From SZUA-592 sp041556555 (lineage in GTDB: Bacteria; Pseudomonadota; Gammaproteobacteria; Eutrophobiales; Eutrophobiaceae), in assembly GCA_041556555.1 (NCBI GenBank), contig JBFFIE010000006.1:15292-79291 (forward strand): DNA of 64,000 nt. Reading direction: 5' to 3'. The notes below the pieces were generated by a model that worked only from the letters and a program-made list of their open reading frames with translations, made no database searches and was not told where the DNA came from. Positions 8,692-17,643 of the stretch are shown here, piece by piece. Each line of letters starts with the position of its first letter. Position 1 is the stretch's first letter. The position numbers were made by a program, and so were the translations under genes.

Positions 8692-10335
8692 ATGAATAAA
8701 TATATAAAAATCAATAGCTTGCTATTGCTATTGTTGATCTCATCCTGTTCGCTGATAGAACCCAAACCGTTTGAACCCTCGCCCGGCCATATCGAGGATC
8801 AGCCGGCCCCGCCCGGCGAAATCCCGGAACTGGTCGAGGAAGTCCCCCCGGCCCTGCCTGAACCATCGCCGCCTGTAGAGCTGGAGAAATACACGGTTGT
8901 GGTGAACGAAGTGCCTGTCAAGGAGCTGCTGTTTGCCCTCGCCCGCGACTCAAAGGTCAATGTCGATATCGATCCCGGGATCAGTGGTGTAGTGACCCTG
9001 AACGCTGTAGACCAGACCTTCCCGCAGATACTTGATCGGATCAGTCAGCAGGTGAATCTGCGTTATGAATTCCAGGGCGTCAACCTCTTGGTGAAACCCG
9101 ACAAGCCCTACCTCAAGGCTTACAAGATTGGCTACATCAATATGAGCCGGGAGACGACCAGTGATGTTGCCATCGCAACTCAGATTTCAACGACCGGTGG
9201 AGGATTTCAGGCCGGTGGGGGTACGACCGGTGGTGGCGCCGGGGGGGGAGATAATAATTCCACCACAGCGATAAAGAATACCTCGAATAACTTGTTTTGG
9301 GGAAACCTGGTCAATAACGTCCAGGCCATTCTGGAGCAATCAACCGGAAGTGCCGGTGGTGAGGCATCCGCCAATGTTGAGATTTCCAACAGCGTCATCC
9401 CCAATCCCGAAACCGGTATACTGACTGTGCGTGCAACCCACCGCCAGCATGCCGAGGTCCAGAGGTATATCGATGCCGCCATGGAAAGCGCACATCGCCA
9501 GGTATTGATCCAGGCGACGATTCTGGAAGTGCTCCTGACCGATGATTACCAGGCAGGCGTCGACTGGAGTTTCCTGGATGACACAGGCATTAGTGTGATT
9601 TCAACTACGGCAGGGGGTCCATTGACCGGTGAAGTTGCTTCATTTGTACTCGAATATTTCGATGCAGGTGTTGATGGTGAAGACACCGTTGACGCAACCT
9701 TGACCCTGCTTGAGGAATTCGGCGATATAAATGTCCTCTCCAGTCCCCAGATCATGGCCCTGAATAACCAGACCGCTATCCTCAAAGTGGTTGAGAATGA
9801 TGTCTTTTTTACGATCGAGTCTGATACCACTCAGTCACAAACCAGTGCAGTCACCACTTTTACAACGACCATCAACACGGTTCCAGTGGGTATCGTGATG
9901 TCGGTAACGCCGCAGATAAATGACAATGACAGTATCATGCTCAACATCAGGCCGACCATTTCCAGGATTGTGCGTAGGGTAAGTGATCCCAATCCCTCTT
10001 TGACTACTGTGCAGAACTTAATCCCCGTAATTAATGTTCGTGAAATGGAGTCGCTGTTAAGATTGAGCAATGGACAGGTCGCCGTACTTGGTGGCCTGAT
10101 TGAAAATCAGGAAACCGACAGGGTAAACAGTATTCCAGGCTTTTCCAGGCTCCCGCTTATTGGCGAGGCCTTTAAAACAACCGTCAAGGAATATCAGAAA
10201 TCCGAACTTATCATCTTTCTGAGACCAGTGATTGTTAATAACCCGACCGTGGATTCAGATCTAGATATATTCAAGCCGTACCTCGATAGCCGGCGCCAGT
10301 CTTCCGGGTCTGAATCAGGAGCTAGTTCCCGGTGA
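8692..10335 (+). CDS. mshL: MshL-like secretin lipoprotein
   Basis: Outer-membrane secretin ring through which the pilus leaves the cell. The chosen start is ATG 8692 (MNKYIKINSLL), with GGAGG at 8676-8680; an in-frame GTG at 8689 is equally possible. It gives 547 residues. A lipoprotein signal ends in LISSC. A Pro-rich stretch follows, then an STN/N0-type domain (VNEVPVKELLFALARDSKVNVDI), a Gly-rich loop near residues 165-190, and the secretin core with VLIQATILEV, NVLSSPQIMALNNQTA and VAVLGGLI. The close reads LPLIGEAFKTTVKEYQKSELIIFLRPVI. All core motifs are intact. It overlaps the next gene by four bases. Confidence 0.93.
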   Translation: MNKYIKINSLLLLLLISSCSLIEPKPFEPSPGHIEDQPAPPGEIPELVEEVPPALPEPSPPVELEKYTVVVNEVPVKELLFALARDSKVNVDIDPGISGVVTLNAVDQTFPQILDRISQQVNLRYEFQGVNLLVKPDKPYLKAYKIGYINMSRETTSDVAIATQISTTGGGFQAGGGTTGGGAGGGDNNSTTAIKNTSNNLFWGNLVNNVQAILEQSTGSAGGEASANVEISNSVIPNPETGILTVRATHRQHAEVQRYIDAAMESAHRQVLIQATILEVLLTDDYQAGVDWSFLDDTGISVISTTAGGPLTGEVASFVLEYFDAGVDGEDTVDATLTLLEEFGDINVLSSPQIMALNNQTAILKVVENDVFFTIESDTTQSQTSAVTTFTTTINTVPVGIVMSVTPQINDNDSIMLNIRPTISRIVRRVSDPNPSLTTVQNLIPVINVREMESLLRLSNGQVAVLGGLIENQETDRVNSIPGFSRLPLIGEAFKTTVKEYQKSELIIFLRPVIVNNPTVDSDLDIFKPYLDSRRQSSGSESGASSR

Positions 10336-12002
10336 GTCTCTTAATGGATGCCTTGAAAAAGGCGGAACGGGAGAAAAAAGAAGCAGCCAAACGTTTAAAG
10401 GAGTCGCAGGAAAGGTCCGGTATGGATCTCACCCTGGAAGAAGCGACACCCCGACCTGAAGCAGAGACAGAGGCAGAAGACAGCACGAAGAGTCAACAGC
10501 CGGAAATAACCGCTGATCAGCCAGAACAACAAGAGGAATCTGCCGGTGATCTTTCTCTTTCACCGATCGAAGACGAGATTGATACCGAGGCACCAACCCA
10601 GAAGATTGACCTTTCGAAAATGAAGGACCCCGGTACGTCCGGACTTTCACTTGAAGACAAAAATGATTTGACTCTTGATCAACCGGATCTGGTGGAGTCG
10701 GTTGAGGACGAGGAAACTGACGAGGAAACTGGTCCCGAAGCACCTGTCTTTGCTATCAATTCACTTTCAACGGAAGAGGATTATATCTCCCCGCTGGAAG
10801 ATTCCGGCCTGCATGAATTACCGGAACAAACCCTTGAAGATAGCGGCATCTTTACCCGCTCACTCGATGAAGGCAAGACTCTGCAGTCAGCACTTTCAGC
10901 AGAAGAGCTGGCCAGGGAGATGGGCGATGACCCAAATGCGCCCTTGCCGGTAGCCGCGCAAACTGTGTTTAATGCCTCTGCCGGTCAAAGCAGCAAGCGA
11001 CAATTTATGGAATGGTTTTTATTTGTGGCCTGTTTTGCAGTTTTGATCATTGCTGGCAGTATTTTTTACTATCTGAAAACAACACCTGAAATCTCGCCTC
11101 CGATCCGCCCGCAAATGGCAGAGACCGAGACTGCTACAGTCGAACAGATTATAGAACAGGCGCAAGTATCTTCAGATGTATCCGGTGAATTTACTAGTAC
11201 CGAGACAGGACAGGAAATAGTGCTGGATGATTCCGCAGCACAGACAGCCAGTATTGGGATACCTGAAAAACCAGACGCCATAGAGGCTGCTGATAAGGAA
11301 ACCATTGCCATGCGACAACCTTTGCCAGAGCACAAACAAGGACAGGAAAATATTTTACCGAACGAAATCAGGGTTGAACCGAGGGTGTTGCAAATAAGTC
11401 GCAGCCGTGCTGTCCGCGAGAGTGATTTACTGGTGCATGATGCTTACGCCGACTATAAAGCCGGAAATTTTGACTCTGCGGCAGCAGCCTACCAGAAAGT
11501 ACTGATTACCCATCCTGAAAACCGCGATGCACTCCTTGGCCTGGCTGCCATAGCGCAGAACAGGGGTAACCAGCAGCAGGCAAGTCAATACTACCTGCGT
11601 GTTCTCAAGAATTATCCTTCTGATGTGATTGCCAAGGCTGCTTTGCTTGCATCAACCAATAGCAAGGAATCGGCCGCCGAAAATGAAAGCTTGTTAAAAT
11701 CAATGATCAGCGATTCACCGGACACGGCTGATTTACATTTTATCCTTGGCAACGTATTTGCCAGTACTTCCCGCTGGAACGATGCGCAACAATCCTTCTT
11801 TGAAGCATTCAGGCTGGATAATGAAAATGCAAACTATGCTTATAATCTTGCAGTCAGCCTGGATCATCTCGGCAAGACGCAGGCTGCCTTGCAATATTAC
11901 CGTCTGGCAATGGAGTTGGCCGAATCATCTTCAATAACACTGAACACCAACGTCCTTGCCTCCAGAATTGCTGCGCTCTCTGATTTTTCGCAGGATCAAT
12001 AA
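10332..12002 (+). CDS. mshN: MshN-like TPR protein
   Basis: Bitopic inner-membrane protein of the MSHA pilus machine. The GTG start at 10332 overlaps the mshL stop by four bases and gives MSLLMDALKKAEREKKEAAK, the N-terminal signature shared by MshN and GspB-like proteins that pair with ExeA/MshM ATPases. A long acidic, low-complexity cytoplasmic region runs to about residue 225. One membrane span (WFLFVACFAVLIIAGSIFYYL) and a periplasmic linker follow. The last ~190 residues hold TPR-like helices (DAYADYKAGNFDSAAAAYQKVL, LGNVFASTSRWNDAQQSFFEAF). Linking the ATPase to the secretin is inferred from the family. Confidence 0.82.
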   Translation: MSLLMDALKKAEREKKEAAKRLKESQERSGMDLTLEEATPRPEAETEAEDSTKSQQPEITADQPEQQEESAGDLSLSPIEDEIDTEAPTQKIDLSKMKDPGTSGLSLEDKNDLTLDQPDLVESVEDEETDEETGPEAPVFAINSLSTEEDYISPLEDSGLHELPEQTLEDSGIFTRSLDEGKTLQSALSAEELAREMGDDPNAPLPVAAQTVFNASAGQSSKRQFMEWFLFVACFAVLIIAGSIFYYLKTTPEISPPIRPQMAETETATVEQIIEQAQVSSDVSGEFTSTETGQEIVLDDSAAQTASIGIPEKPDAIEAADKETIAMRQPLPEHKQGQENILPNEIRVEPRVLQISRSRAVRESDLLVHDAYADYKAGNFDSAAAAYQKVLITHPENRDALLGLAAIAQNRGNQQQASQYYLRVLKNYPSDVIAKAALLASTNSKESAAENESLLKSMISDSPDTADLHFILGNVFASTSRWNDAQQSFFEAFRLDNENANYAYNLAVSLDHLGKTQAALQYYRLAMELAESSSITLNTNVLASRIAALSDFSQDQ

Positions 12003-12004
12003 CA

Positions 12005-13720
12005 ATGGCGAAATCAAATAAGAAACATCTACGTCTGGGTGAAATACTGGTACAGCAAGGTGTTACCACCCCGGATCAGATCGAGATAGCATTAACCGAG
12101 CAAAAGAAAAGCAAGGAAAAGCTGGGCAAGATACTGGTGCGCCTCGGCTTTGCAACAGAAGCCATCATTCGTGATGTTATCGGCGGTGTCATTGGCCAGG
12201 AAAGTGTCAACCTTGATTATGCCGTTCCCGACAGCGAGGCTGTGAAACTGATCCCGAAAAACCTCGCCAGACGATTGCATGTCCTGCCCCTTACCTACGA
12301 CAACACAGCAAAGACACTGACGGTAGCCATGACGGATACCTTCAACGTCGTTGTGCTGGACCAGATTAGCGTCCAGGTAGGCCGTGAGATTGAACTGGTT
12401 CCTGTGCTCGCCGGCGAGGCCGAAATTGAAAAGGCCATCGACCAGTTTTACGGATTTGAATTATCGGTTGATGGCATCCTGAATGAAATTGAAACCGGTG
12501 AAATCGACTACCAGAGCCTTGATTCGGAAACGGACGAATACAGTCAGCCGGTAGTAAGATTGGTTAATGCATTGTTATCTGATGCGGTAAAGCGTGGGGC
12601 ATCAGATATTCACTTTGAACCGGAAGAAGGATTCCTGCGTTTCCGTTATCGTATTGATGGCGTACTGCGACAGATACGTAGTATCCACAAGAACTACTGG
12701 TCTGCCATTGCAGTCCGCCTGAAAGTGATGTCGGGCATGGATATTGCTGAAACCCGCGCACCACAGGATGGTCGAATTTCTCTTTCCCTCTCCGGCCGTA
12801 TTGTCGATTTTCGCGTGTCAACCTTGCCGACAGTGCACGGTGAAAATATTGTCCTCCGGGTACTGGACCGGCAAAAAGGCATTGTCGCACTGGACAAATT
12901 GGGGCTTAAGGATGATGCACTGAATACTCTGAAGATCATGGTCGGCCGACCGGAAGGCATCATCCTCGTCACCGGGCCCACGGGCAGTGGTAAAACCACA
13001 ACGCTCTATTCCATCCTCAATTACCTGAATGAGGAAAACGTCAACATCATGACCCTGGAAGACCCGGTAGAATATCCGACCAGCATGATCCGCCAGACTT
13101 CGGCTAGCGAAACTTCGCGCCTGGATTTTGCCAGTGGTATCCGTTCCATGATGCGTCAGGACCCCGACATTATCCTGGTCGGTGAGATTCGTGATGAGGA
13201 CACGGCAAGTATGGCCCTGCGCGCCGCCATGACCGGTCACCAGGTGTTTTCCACCCTGCACACCAATTCGGCCCTTGGTGCCATTCCCCGATTGCTGGAT
13301 ATCGGTGTCCAGGCCGATATCCTCGCCGGTAATATCATTGGTGTGCTCGCCCAGCGCCTGGTCAGGAAATTATGTGATGCCTGCAAGGAATCCTACCAGA
13401 TGAGTGACCTGGAAAGGACACTTCTGAACCTGAAATCCACAGACAGGCAGCAGGATATTTTCCGGGCCAAGGGCTGCCAGCAGTGTGATGGTCAGGGTTA
13501 CCGTGGTCGGTTGGCTATACTGGAAATACTGCACTTTGATGCAGATATGGATGAACTCATTGCCCGGCGAGGCACCCAGCGAGAACTCATGCGCGCGGCC
13601 TTGTCCAAGGGTTTCAAGACACTGGCTGATTCCGGCTCTGACCGGGTCCTGGATGGCTCAACATCACTTGAAGAAGTTTCCCGTGTAATTGACCTGACTG
13701 GACGTATAACACACAAGTAA
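12005..13720 (+). CDS. mshE: MshE-like pilus extension ATPase with c-di-GMP-binding domain
   Basis: Hexameric ATPase of the GspE/PilB family that powers pilus assembly. The 571 residues begin with an MshEN domain (LRLGEILVQQGVTTPDQIEIA, then LGKILVRLGFA), which in Vibrio MshE binds cyclic di-GMP. The catalytic part has Walker A GPTGSGKT at residues 324-331, the Asp box, Walker B ILVGEIRD and a His box (TGHQVFSTLHTN). Four zinc cysteines appear in LCDACKE and CQQCDGQGYRGR. It starts two bases after mshN and ends three bases before mshG. Pilus output is therefore probably gated by c-di-GMP; this is inference from the domain. Confidence 0.95.
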   Translation: MAKSNKKHLRLGEILVQQGVTTPDQIEIALTEQKKSKEKLGKILVRLGFATEAIIRDVIGGVIGQESVNLDYAVPDSEAVKLIPKNLARRLHVLPLTYDNTAKTLTVAMTDTFNVVVLDQISVQVGREIELVPVLAGEAEIEKAIDQFYGFELSVDGILNEIETGEIDYQSLDSETDEYSQPVVRLVNALLSDAVKRGASDIHFEPEEGFLRFRYRIDGVLRQIRSIHKNYWSAIAVRLKVMSGMDIAETRAPQDGRISLSLSGRIVDFRVSTLPTVHGENIVLRVLDRQKGIVALDKLGLKDDALNTLKIMVGRPEGIILVTGPTGSGKTTTLYSILNYLNEENVNIMTLEDPVEYPTSMIRQTSASETSRLDFASGIRSMMRQDPDIILVGEIRDEDTASMALRAAMTGHQVFSTLHTNSALGAIPRLLDIGVQADILAGNIIGVLAQRLVRKLCDACKESYQMSDLERTLLNLKSTDRQQDIFRAKGCQQCDGQGYRGRLAILEILHFDADMDELIARRGTQRELMRAALSKGFKTLADSGSDRVLDGSTSLEEVSRVIDLTGRITHK

Positions 13721-13723
13721 CAA

Positions 13724-14929
13724 ATGGAAGCATTTCAATATAAAGCAGTTGATGATCGGGGCCGGATAACCGTCGGCAAGATCGACGCCGTCAATATTGC
13801 AGATCTGGAGACGCGCCTCGACAGGATGGGTCTTGACCTGGTCAATTATAAAGACCTTGGGCCGACTGGACCAAAAATTACCGGCGTTGGTGTTTCGCGT
13901 CGTGACCTCATCACATTTTGTTTCCATCTTGAGCAAACCGGTCGTGCCGGCGTGCCGATTCTGGAGAGCCTCGAAGACCTGCGTGACAGTAGTGATAACC
14001 CCAGGCTGCGCGAAGTCATTGCAGCGATGATTGATTCCATCGAGGGTGGGCAAACACTATCCCAGGCAATGCGTAATTACCCTGCGGTCTTCGACAGCAT
14101 ATTTTGCAACCTGGTCAGAGCGGGTGAACAGTCGGGTGAAATTGCCCAGGTATTCTATCAGCTGGGCGAGAACCTGAAATGGCAGGACGAGCAAGCAGCC
14201 CAGACCAAGAAACTCCTCATCTATCCGGCATTCGTCGGTACAGTTGTCATAGCCGTTGTTTTCTTCCTGATGGTCTACCTGGTGCCGGAATTGCTCCGCT
14301 TTGTAAAAACCATGGGCCAAGAGCTGCCCATGCACACCAAGATTCTGATCGTGGTTTCCAATGCCTTTGTCCAGTACTGGTATCTGTTTGTCCTGATCCC
14401 GGTACTGGTGGTTGGCGGATTGATGATTGCGATAAGGGTGAACGAAACTGCAAGGTACCAATATGATGCCTTCAAACTAAAAATACCGATTATTGGCCCG
14501 ATACTTCGCAAAATCATCCTGACTCGCTTGACCAGCTTTTTTGCCATGATGTATGCATCTGGCATTACCATCATCGAGTGCATTCGTACCGGTGAACAGA
14601 TAGTAGGTAACAAGGTAATTGAGCAGGCAATGCACCAGGTTGGTCAGCACATTGCCGACGGCGCAACGCTGAGTACCAGCTTTGAAAGAACAGAACTGTT
14701 TCCACCACTGGTGTTAAGAATGATACGTGTTGGCGAGAATACCGGAGCCCTTGAGGAATCATTGATCAATATCAGCTACTTTTACACCCGCGATATCAAG
14801 GAATCGATTGAAAAATTGCAATCCATGATTGAGCCTACGATGACGGTTGTCCTTGGTGCAATTATTGGCTGGGTCATGTTATCTGTCCTTGGACCTATTT
14901 ATGATCTCATCACTAAAGTCAAAATTTGA
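13724..14929 (+). CDS. mshG: MshG-like inner-membrane platform protein
   Basis: GspF/PilC-family protein on which pilin subunits are added. The 401 residues have the normal two-repeat layout. The first repeat, FCFHLEQTGRAGVPILESLEDL, is followed by membrane helices (LIYPAFVGTVVIAVVFFLMVYL, WYLFVLIPVLVVGGLMIAI). The second is FFAMMYASGITIIECIRTGEQI, and the last helix is TMTVVLGAIIGWVMLSVLGPIY. It follows mshE after three bases and its end overlaps the next gene by 29 bases, in keeping with one tightly packed operon. Confidence 0.93.
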   Translation: MEAFQYKAVDDRGRITVGKIDAVNIADLETRLDRMGLDLVNYKDLGPTGPKITGVGVSRRDLITFCFHLEQTGRAGVPILESLEDLRDSSDNPRLREVIAAMIDSIEGGQTLSQAMRNYPAVFDSIFCNLVRAGEQSGEIAQVFYQLGENLKWQDEQAAQTKKLLIYPAFVGTVVIAVVFFLMVYLVPELLRFVKTMGQELPMHTKILIVVSNAFVQYWYLFVLIPVLVVGGLMIAIRVNETARYQYDAFKLKIPIIGPILRKIILTRLTSFFAMMYASGITIIECIRTGEQIVGNKVIEQAMHQVGQHIADGATLSTSFERTELFPPLVLRMIRVGENTGALEESLINISYFYTRDIKESIEKLQSMIEPTMTVVLGAIIGWVMLSVLGPIYDLITKVKI

Positions 14930-16511
14930 TACGGGCGACCGCAGGGCAATCCTGCTCAGTTCAACCAAGCTTTTTGTTTACCTCTGGACAGACGGCAAGC
15001 TTGGTCGGACCTATATGTTTGACGTAACCGATCAGGGCCGGGCATTTTTTGACAATTACATTAAGGAATCCGAGCTTCTGGAAACCTATTTCGTGGTTGA
15101 TATTGTCGAGGAGGAATATCGCCAAGAAACGATACCTCATGTATTTGGTGGCGATCGCCGGGCGGTCATAAAGCGCAAAAAGGAGCGACTGTTTCGAGAC
15201 ACACCCTATTTTCATGCTGAGATACAGGGTCGGGTTGAAGAGGGCAGACGGGATGACCGGGTCCTGTTTACAGCATTAACCAACCAGGACATTATCCAGC
15301 CCTGGATTGATATTCTTCTGGAAAACAAGGTTCCGCTTGCCGGGATTTATTCCATTCCGCAGATTACCTCGTTATTACTCGACAAGCTGCCCGAGCCCTC
15401 GGAACACATGCTGATAGTCAGCATGCACAGCATTACAGGCCTCAGGCAGACATTTTTTCACAAAAAGGAACTTAAAATCAGCCGACTGGTTGATCTGCCG
15501 CGCTACGGGACATCGCCCTATGCACCGATCATCCGCGAGGAGGTTGATGTCATTACCCGGTATCTTAACAGCTTGCGCCTCATTGACAGCGAGAAGCCAT
15601 ACGAGGTTTATTTTCTGGCTGACAACAAACTGCTGAGCGAGATCAAAAGCGAGTTGGATGAGTCTGCTTCGGTTAACTATCACTTTGTAAATCTGAATAC
15701 CTTTGGCAGAGAGTGCGGACTTGAAATTGAAACAGCCAATCCGTTCAGTGAAAAACTGTTTATTTATCATCTGCTGAAAGAGAGGCCCGGTAATTACTAC
15801 GCCCAGAAAAACGAAACGCATTATTATCGTATGTCACGCATCAGGGGCGCGATGTATGTCACCAGCGTCTGCATGGTTCTCGCCAGCCTAATCTGGGGCA
15901 GTATTAATTTCACAATAGGTCTGAGTTACAGAAAACAGGCAGAATTGTCCCAGAAACAATACCAGTATTACAGTGAGCGGCTGAAAGAGGCACGCAAAGA
16001 GCTTGCTCCGAGTCCGGTCAGCCCCTATGACCTTAAAACACTGGTGGAAATGGCAGACACACTGAAAAAATACAAGACAGACCCTGCCGATATCTTCCAG
16101 GTCATCAGTCGTGGGCTGGCCCGGTTTCCACAGATTGAACTGACCAATATCACCTGGAATTCATCCAGTAAACCTGCAAGCCAGGAAAACACCGTTGCCA
16201 CCGGAGATCTCGGACGTGGTTTGGCAGGTTATAGCACGCTTGAAGTTAATAGCTCGGATTACAAGTATTTCCAGAATATTTATCTCGATGGTTATCTAGC
16301 GTCCTTCGATGGCAACTATCGCAAGGGCATAGCCACGATAAACAATTTTGTTGAATCACTAAGAGGCATTGATGCGGTTGAGGATGTAGCTGTGATCAAG
16401 CTGCCATTAGACACCGGCTCAGATAATCCCCTGAGCGGTGATACCAATAATGAATCTCTGGAAGCTAATTTTTCAGTCAGGCTGGTAATGGGAGTCATGC
16501 CAAATGGATAG
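14901..16511 (+). CDS. GspL-like fusion of PilM-like and PilN-like parts
   Basis: Not a clear member of a named family; read as the assembly-platform linker of the pilus. The start ATG 14901 (MISSLKSKFDTGDRR) lies inside the end of mshG and gives 536 residues. About 315 cytoplasmic residues resemble the PilM/GspL actin-like fold (AILLSSTKLFVYLW, VPLAGIYSIPQITSLLLDKL, MLIVSMHSITGLRQTFF). One membrane span near 318-340 (AMYVTSVCMVLASLIW), a coiled-coil-prone stretch (QKQYQYYSERLKEARKEL) and about 150 periplasmic residues follow. In MSHA loci this slot holds MshI. GspL, or a fusion of PilM and PilN, would have this layout. It overlaps the next gene by eight bases. Confidence 0.6.
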   Translation: MISSLKSKFDTGDRRAILLSSTKLFVYLWTDGKLGRTYMFDVTDQGRAFFDNYIKESELLETYFVVDIVEEEYRQETIPHVFGGDRRAVIKRKKERLFRDTPYFHAEIQGRVEEGRRDDRVLFTALTNQDIIQPWIDILLENKVPLAGIYSIPQITSLLLDKLPEPSEHMLIVSMHSITGLRQTFFHKKELKISRLVDLPRYGTSPYAPIIREEVDVITRYLNSLRLIDSEKPYEVYFLADNKLLSEIKSELDESASVNYHFVNLNTFGRECGLEIETANPFSEKLFIYHLLKERPGNYYAQKNETHYYRMSRIRGAMYVTSVCMVLASLIWGSINFTIGLSYRKQAELSQKQYQYYSERLKEARKELAPSPVSPYDLKTLVEMADTLKKYKTDPADIFQVISRGLARFPQIELTNITWNSSSKPASQENTVATGDLGRGLAGYSTLEVNSSDYKYFQNIYLDGYLASFDGNYRKGIATINNFVESLRGIDAVEDVAVIKLPLDTGSDNPLSGDTNNESLEANFSVRLVMGVMPNG

Positions 16512-17121
16512 GGGCATGGATGTTTCGGTTCTCAAGGGCGCAGCTATTGTGTTTCTCATTAGTCTTTTGTTCAGTGGCGGCCTCGTCTGGAGCGGGTGGT
16601 ATTTCAAGGATGAAATGCTGAATGCCTACAACAGGGCGAAAGCCCAACAAAAAAGTGTTGCAAGCAGCTATGTTTCCATTGATGAGGAGAAAAGACTGGT
16701 CAGGGAATATCTGCCAGTATTCAAGAATCTCCATACGTTTGGTGTATTTGGTCAGGAACATAGACTTAATTGGCTGGAAACACTGCGCAGTACGGGTGAA
16801 AAGCTGAAACTCCCGGCATTGCGCTACGAAATTGATTCACAAGATATCTATGTTCCTGATTACACGGTCAATAGTGGAACCTTCAAAATATACGCCAGCC
16901 CGATGATATTGAATGTTGAACTGGTTCACGAAATTGATTTACTTGATCTGCTGGATAACCTTGATCGGAAGGCACAGGGGATTTATAACCTTAAATCATG
17001 TGAACTGATCCGGTCTCCAAAGGATGTTTCCCGGGAAAAATTAGATTCATATGTAAATGCAGATTGCAAGCTGATGTGGTTTAACATCAAGAAATCTGAC
17101 GGTAGAACGATAGATATCTAG
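16504..17121 (+). CDS. PilO/GspM/MshJ-like membrane protein
   Basis: A 205-residue bitopic protein with a short cytoplasmic tail, one N-terminal span (GAAIVFLISLLFSGGLVWSGWYF), a helical stretch (NAYNRAKAQQKSVASSYVSI) and a periplasmic domain with two beta-alpha-beta-like halves. Size, topology and place right after the GspL-like gene match PilO, GspM or MshJ, which pair with the PilN or GspL periplasmic domain. Sequence identity to these families is too low to be sure by eye. The ATG at 16504 overlaps the previous gene by eight bases; translation could also begin at the in-frame ATG at 16519. Confidence 0.6.
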   Translation: MDRGMDVSVLKGAAIVFLISLLFSGGLVWSGWYFKDEMLNAYNRAKAQQKSVASSYVSIDEEKRLVREYLPVFKNLHTFGVFGQEHRLNWLETLRSTGEKLKLPALRYEIDSQDIYVPDYTVNSGTFKIYASPMILNVELVHEIDLLDLLDNLDRKAQGIYNLKSCELIRSPKDVSREKLDSYVNADCKLMWFNIKKSDGRTIDI

Positions 17122-17124
17122 ATA

Positions 17125-17598
17125 ATGAAAAAAGGCAAACACATCATTATATTCCTGGCAGGTAGCCTTTTTGTTACCCTGCTTCCGGCCAGAGATTTGT
17201 CTTCTCAGGATAACATCGGTCGCCTGTTCATGACACCGGAAGAGAGGAGAACGCTGGATCTATTACGGAATCAGGAAGATCGCTCGACTATTACCGTTCC
17301 AAGTCTTGCCATTGAAGATGATCCTGATGAGGTATTGGATGAACAAATAACCGGTATAACGGTTGACGGAATTGTTTACAGGAAAAACGGCAAGAGCACA
17401 GCCTGGGTCAATGATGGAAATACCTACGAAGGAGACCTTTCTACCCAGTATCTTGACATCAACCCGGAGCATATCAGCCCCGGTGGCGTAAAGATAAAAG
17501 TCAAGAATAACGATAAATCCAGATTAATCAGGATGGAAACCGGGCAAACCTATGATCCTGTAAAAGATGAAGTTGTTGACCCGGTAAAGTACAAATAA
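17125..17598 (+). CDS. PilP/MshK-like exported pilus accessory protein
   Basis: A 157-residue protein with an N-terminal signal (KHIIIFLAGSLFVTLLPA). The mature part begins with RLFMTPEERRTLDLLR, a motif often seen at the N-terminus of small periplasmic proteins in these loci. A compact beta-rich region (GITVDGIVYRKNGKSTAWVN) and HISPGGVKIKVKNNDKSRLI follow, recalling the small beta domain of PilP/GspC-type proteins. A role in bridging the platform to the secretin is inferred from operon position (PilM/N-like, PilO-like, then this). It starts three bases after the previous stop. Confidence 0.5.
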   Translation: MKKGKHIIIFLAGSLFVTLLPARDLSSQDNIGRLFMTPEERRTLDLLRNQEDRSTITVPSLAIEDDPDEVLDEQITGITVDGIVYRKNGKSTAWVNDGNTYEGDLSTQYLDINPEHISPGGVKIKVKNNDKSRLIRMETGQTYDPVKDEVVDPVKYK

Positions 17599-17643
17599 CT
17601 CCCTCCCGCTTAATCACACCTGAATATTGTGGGATAGTTCAAT

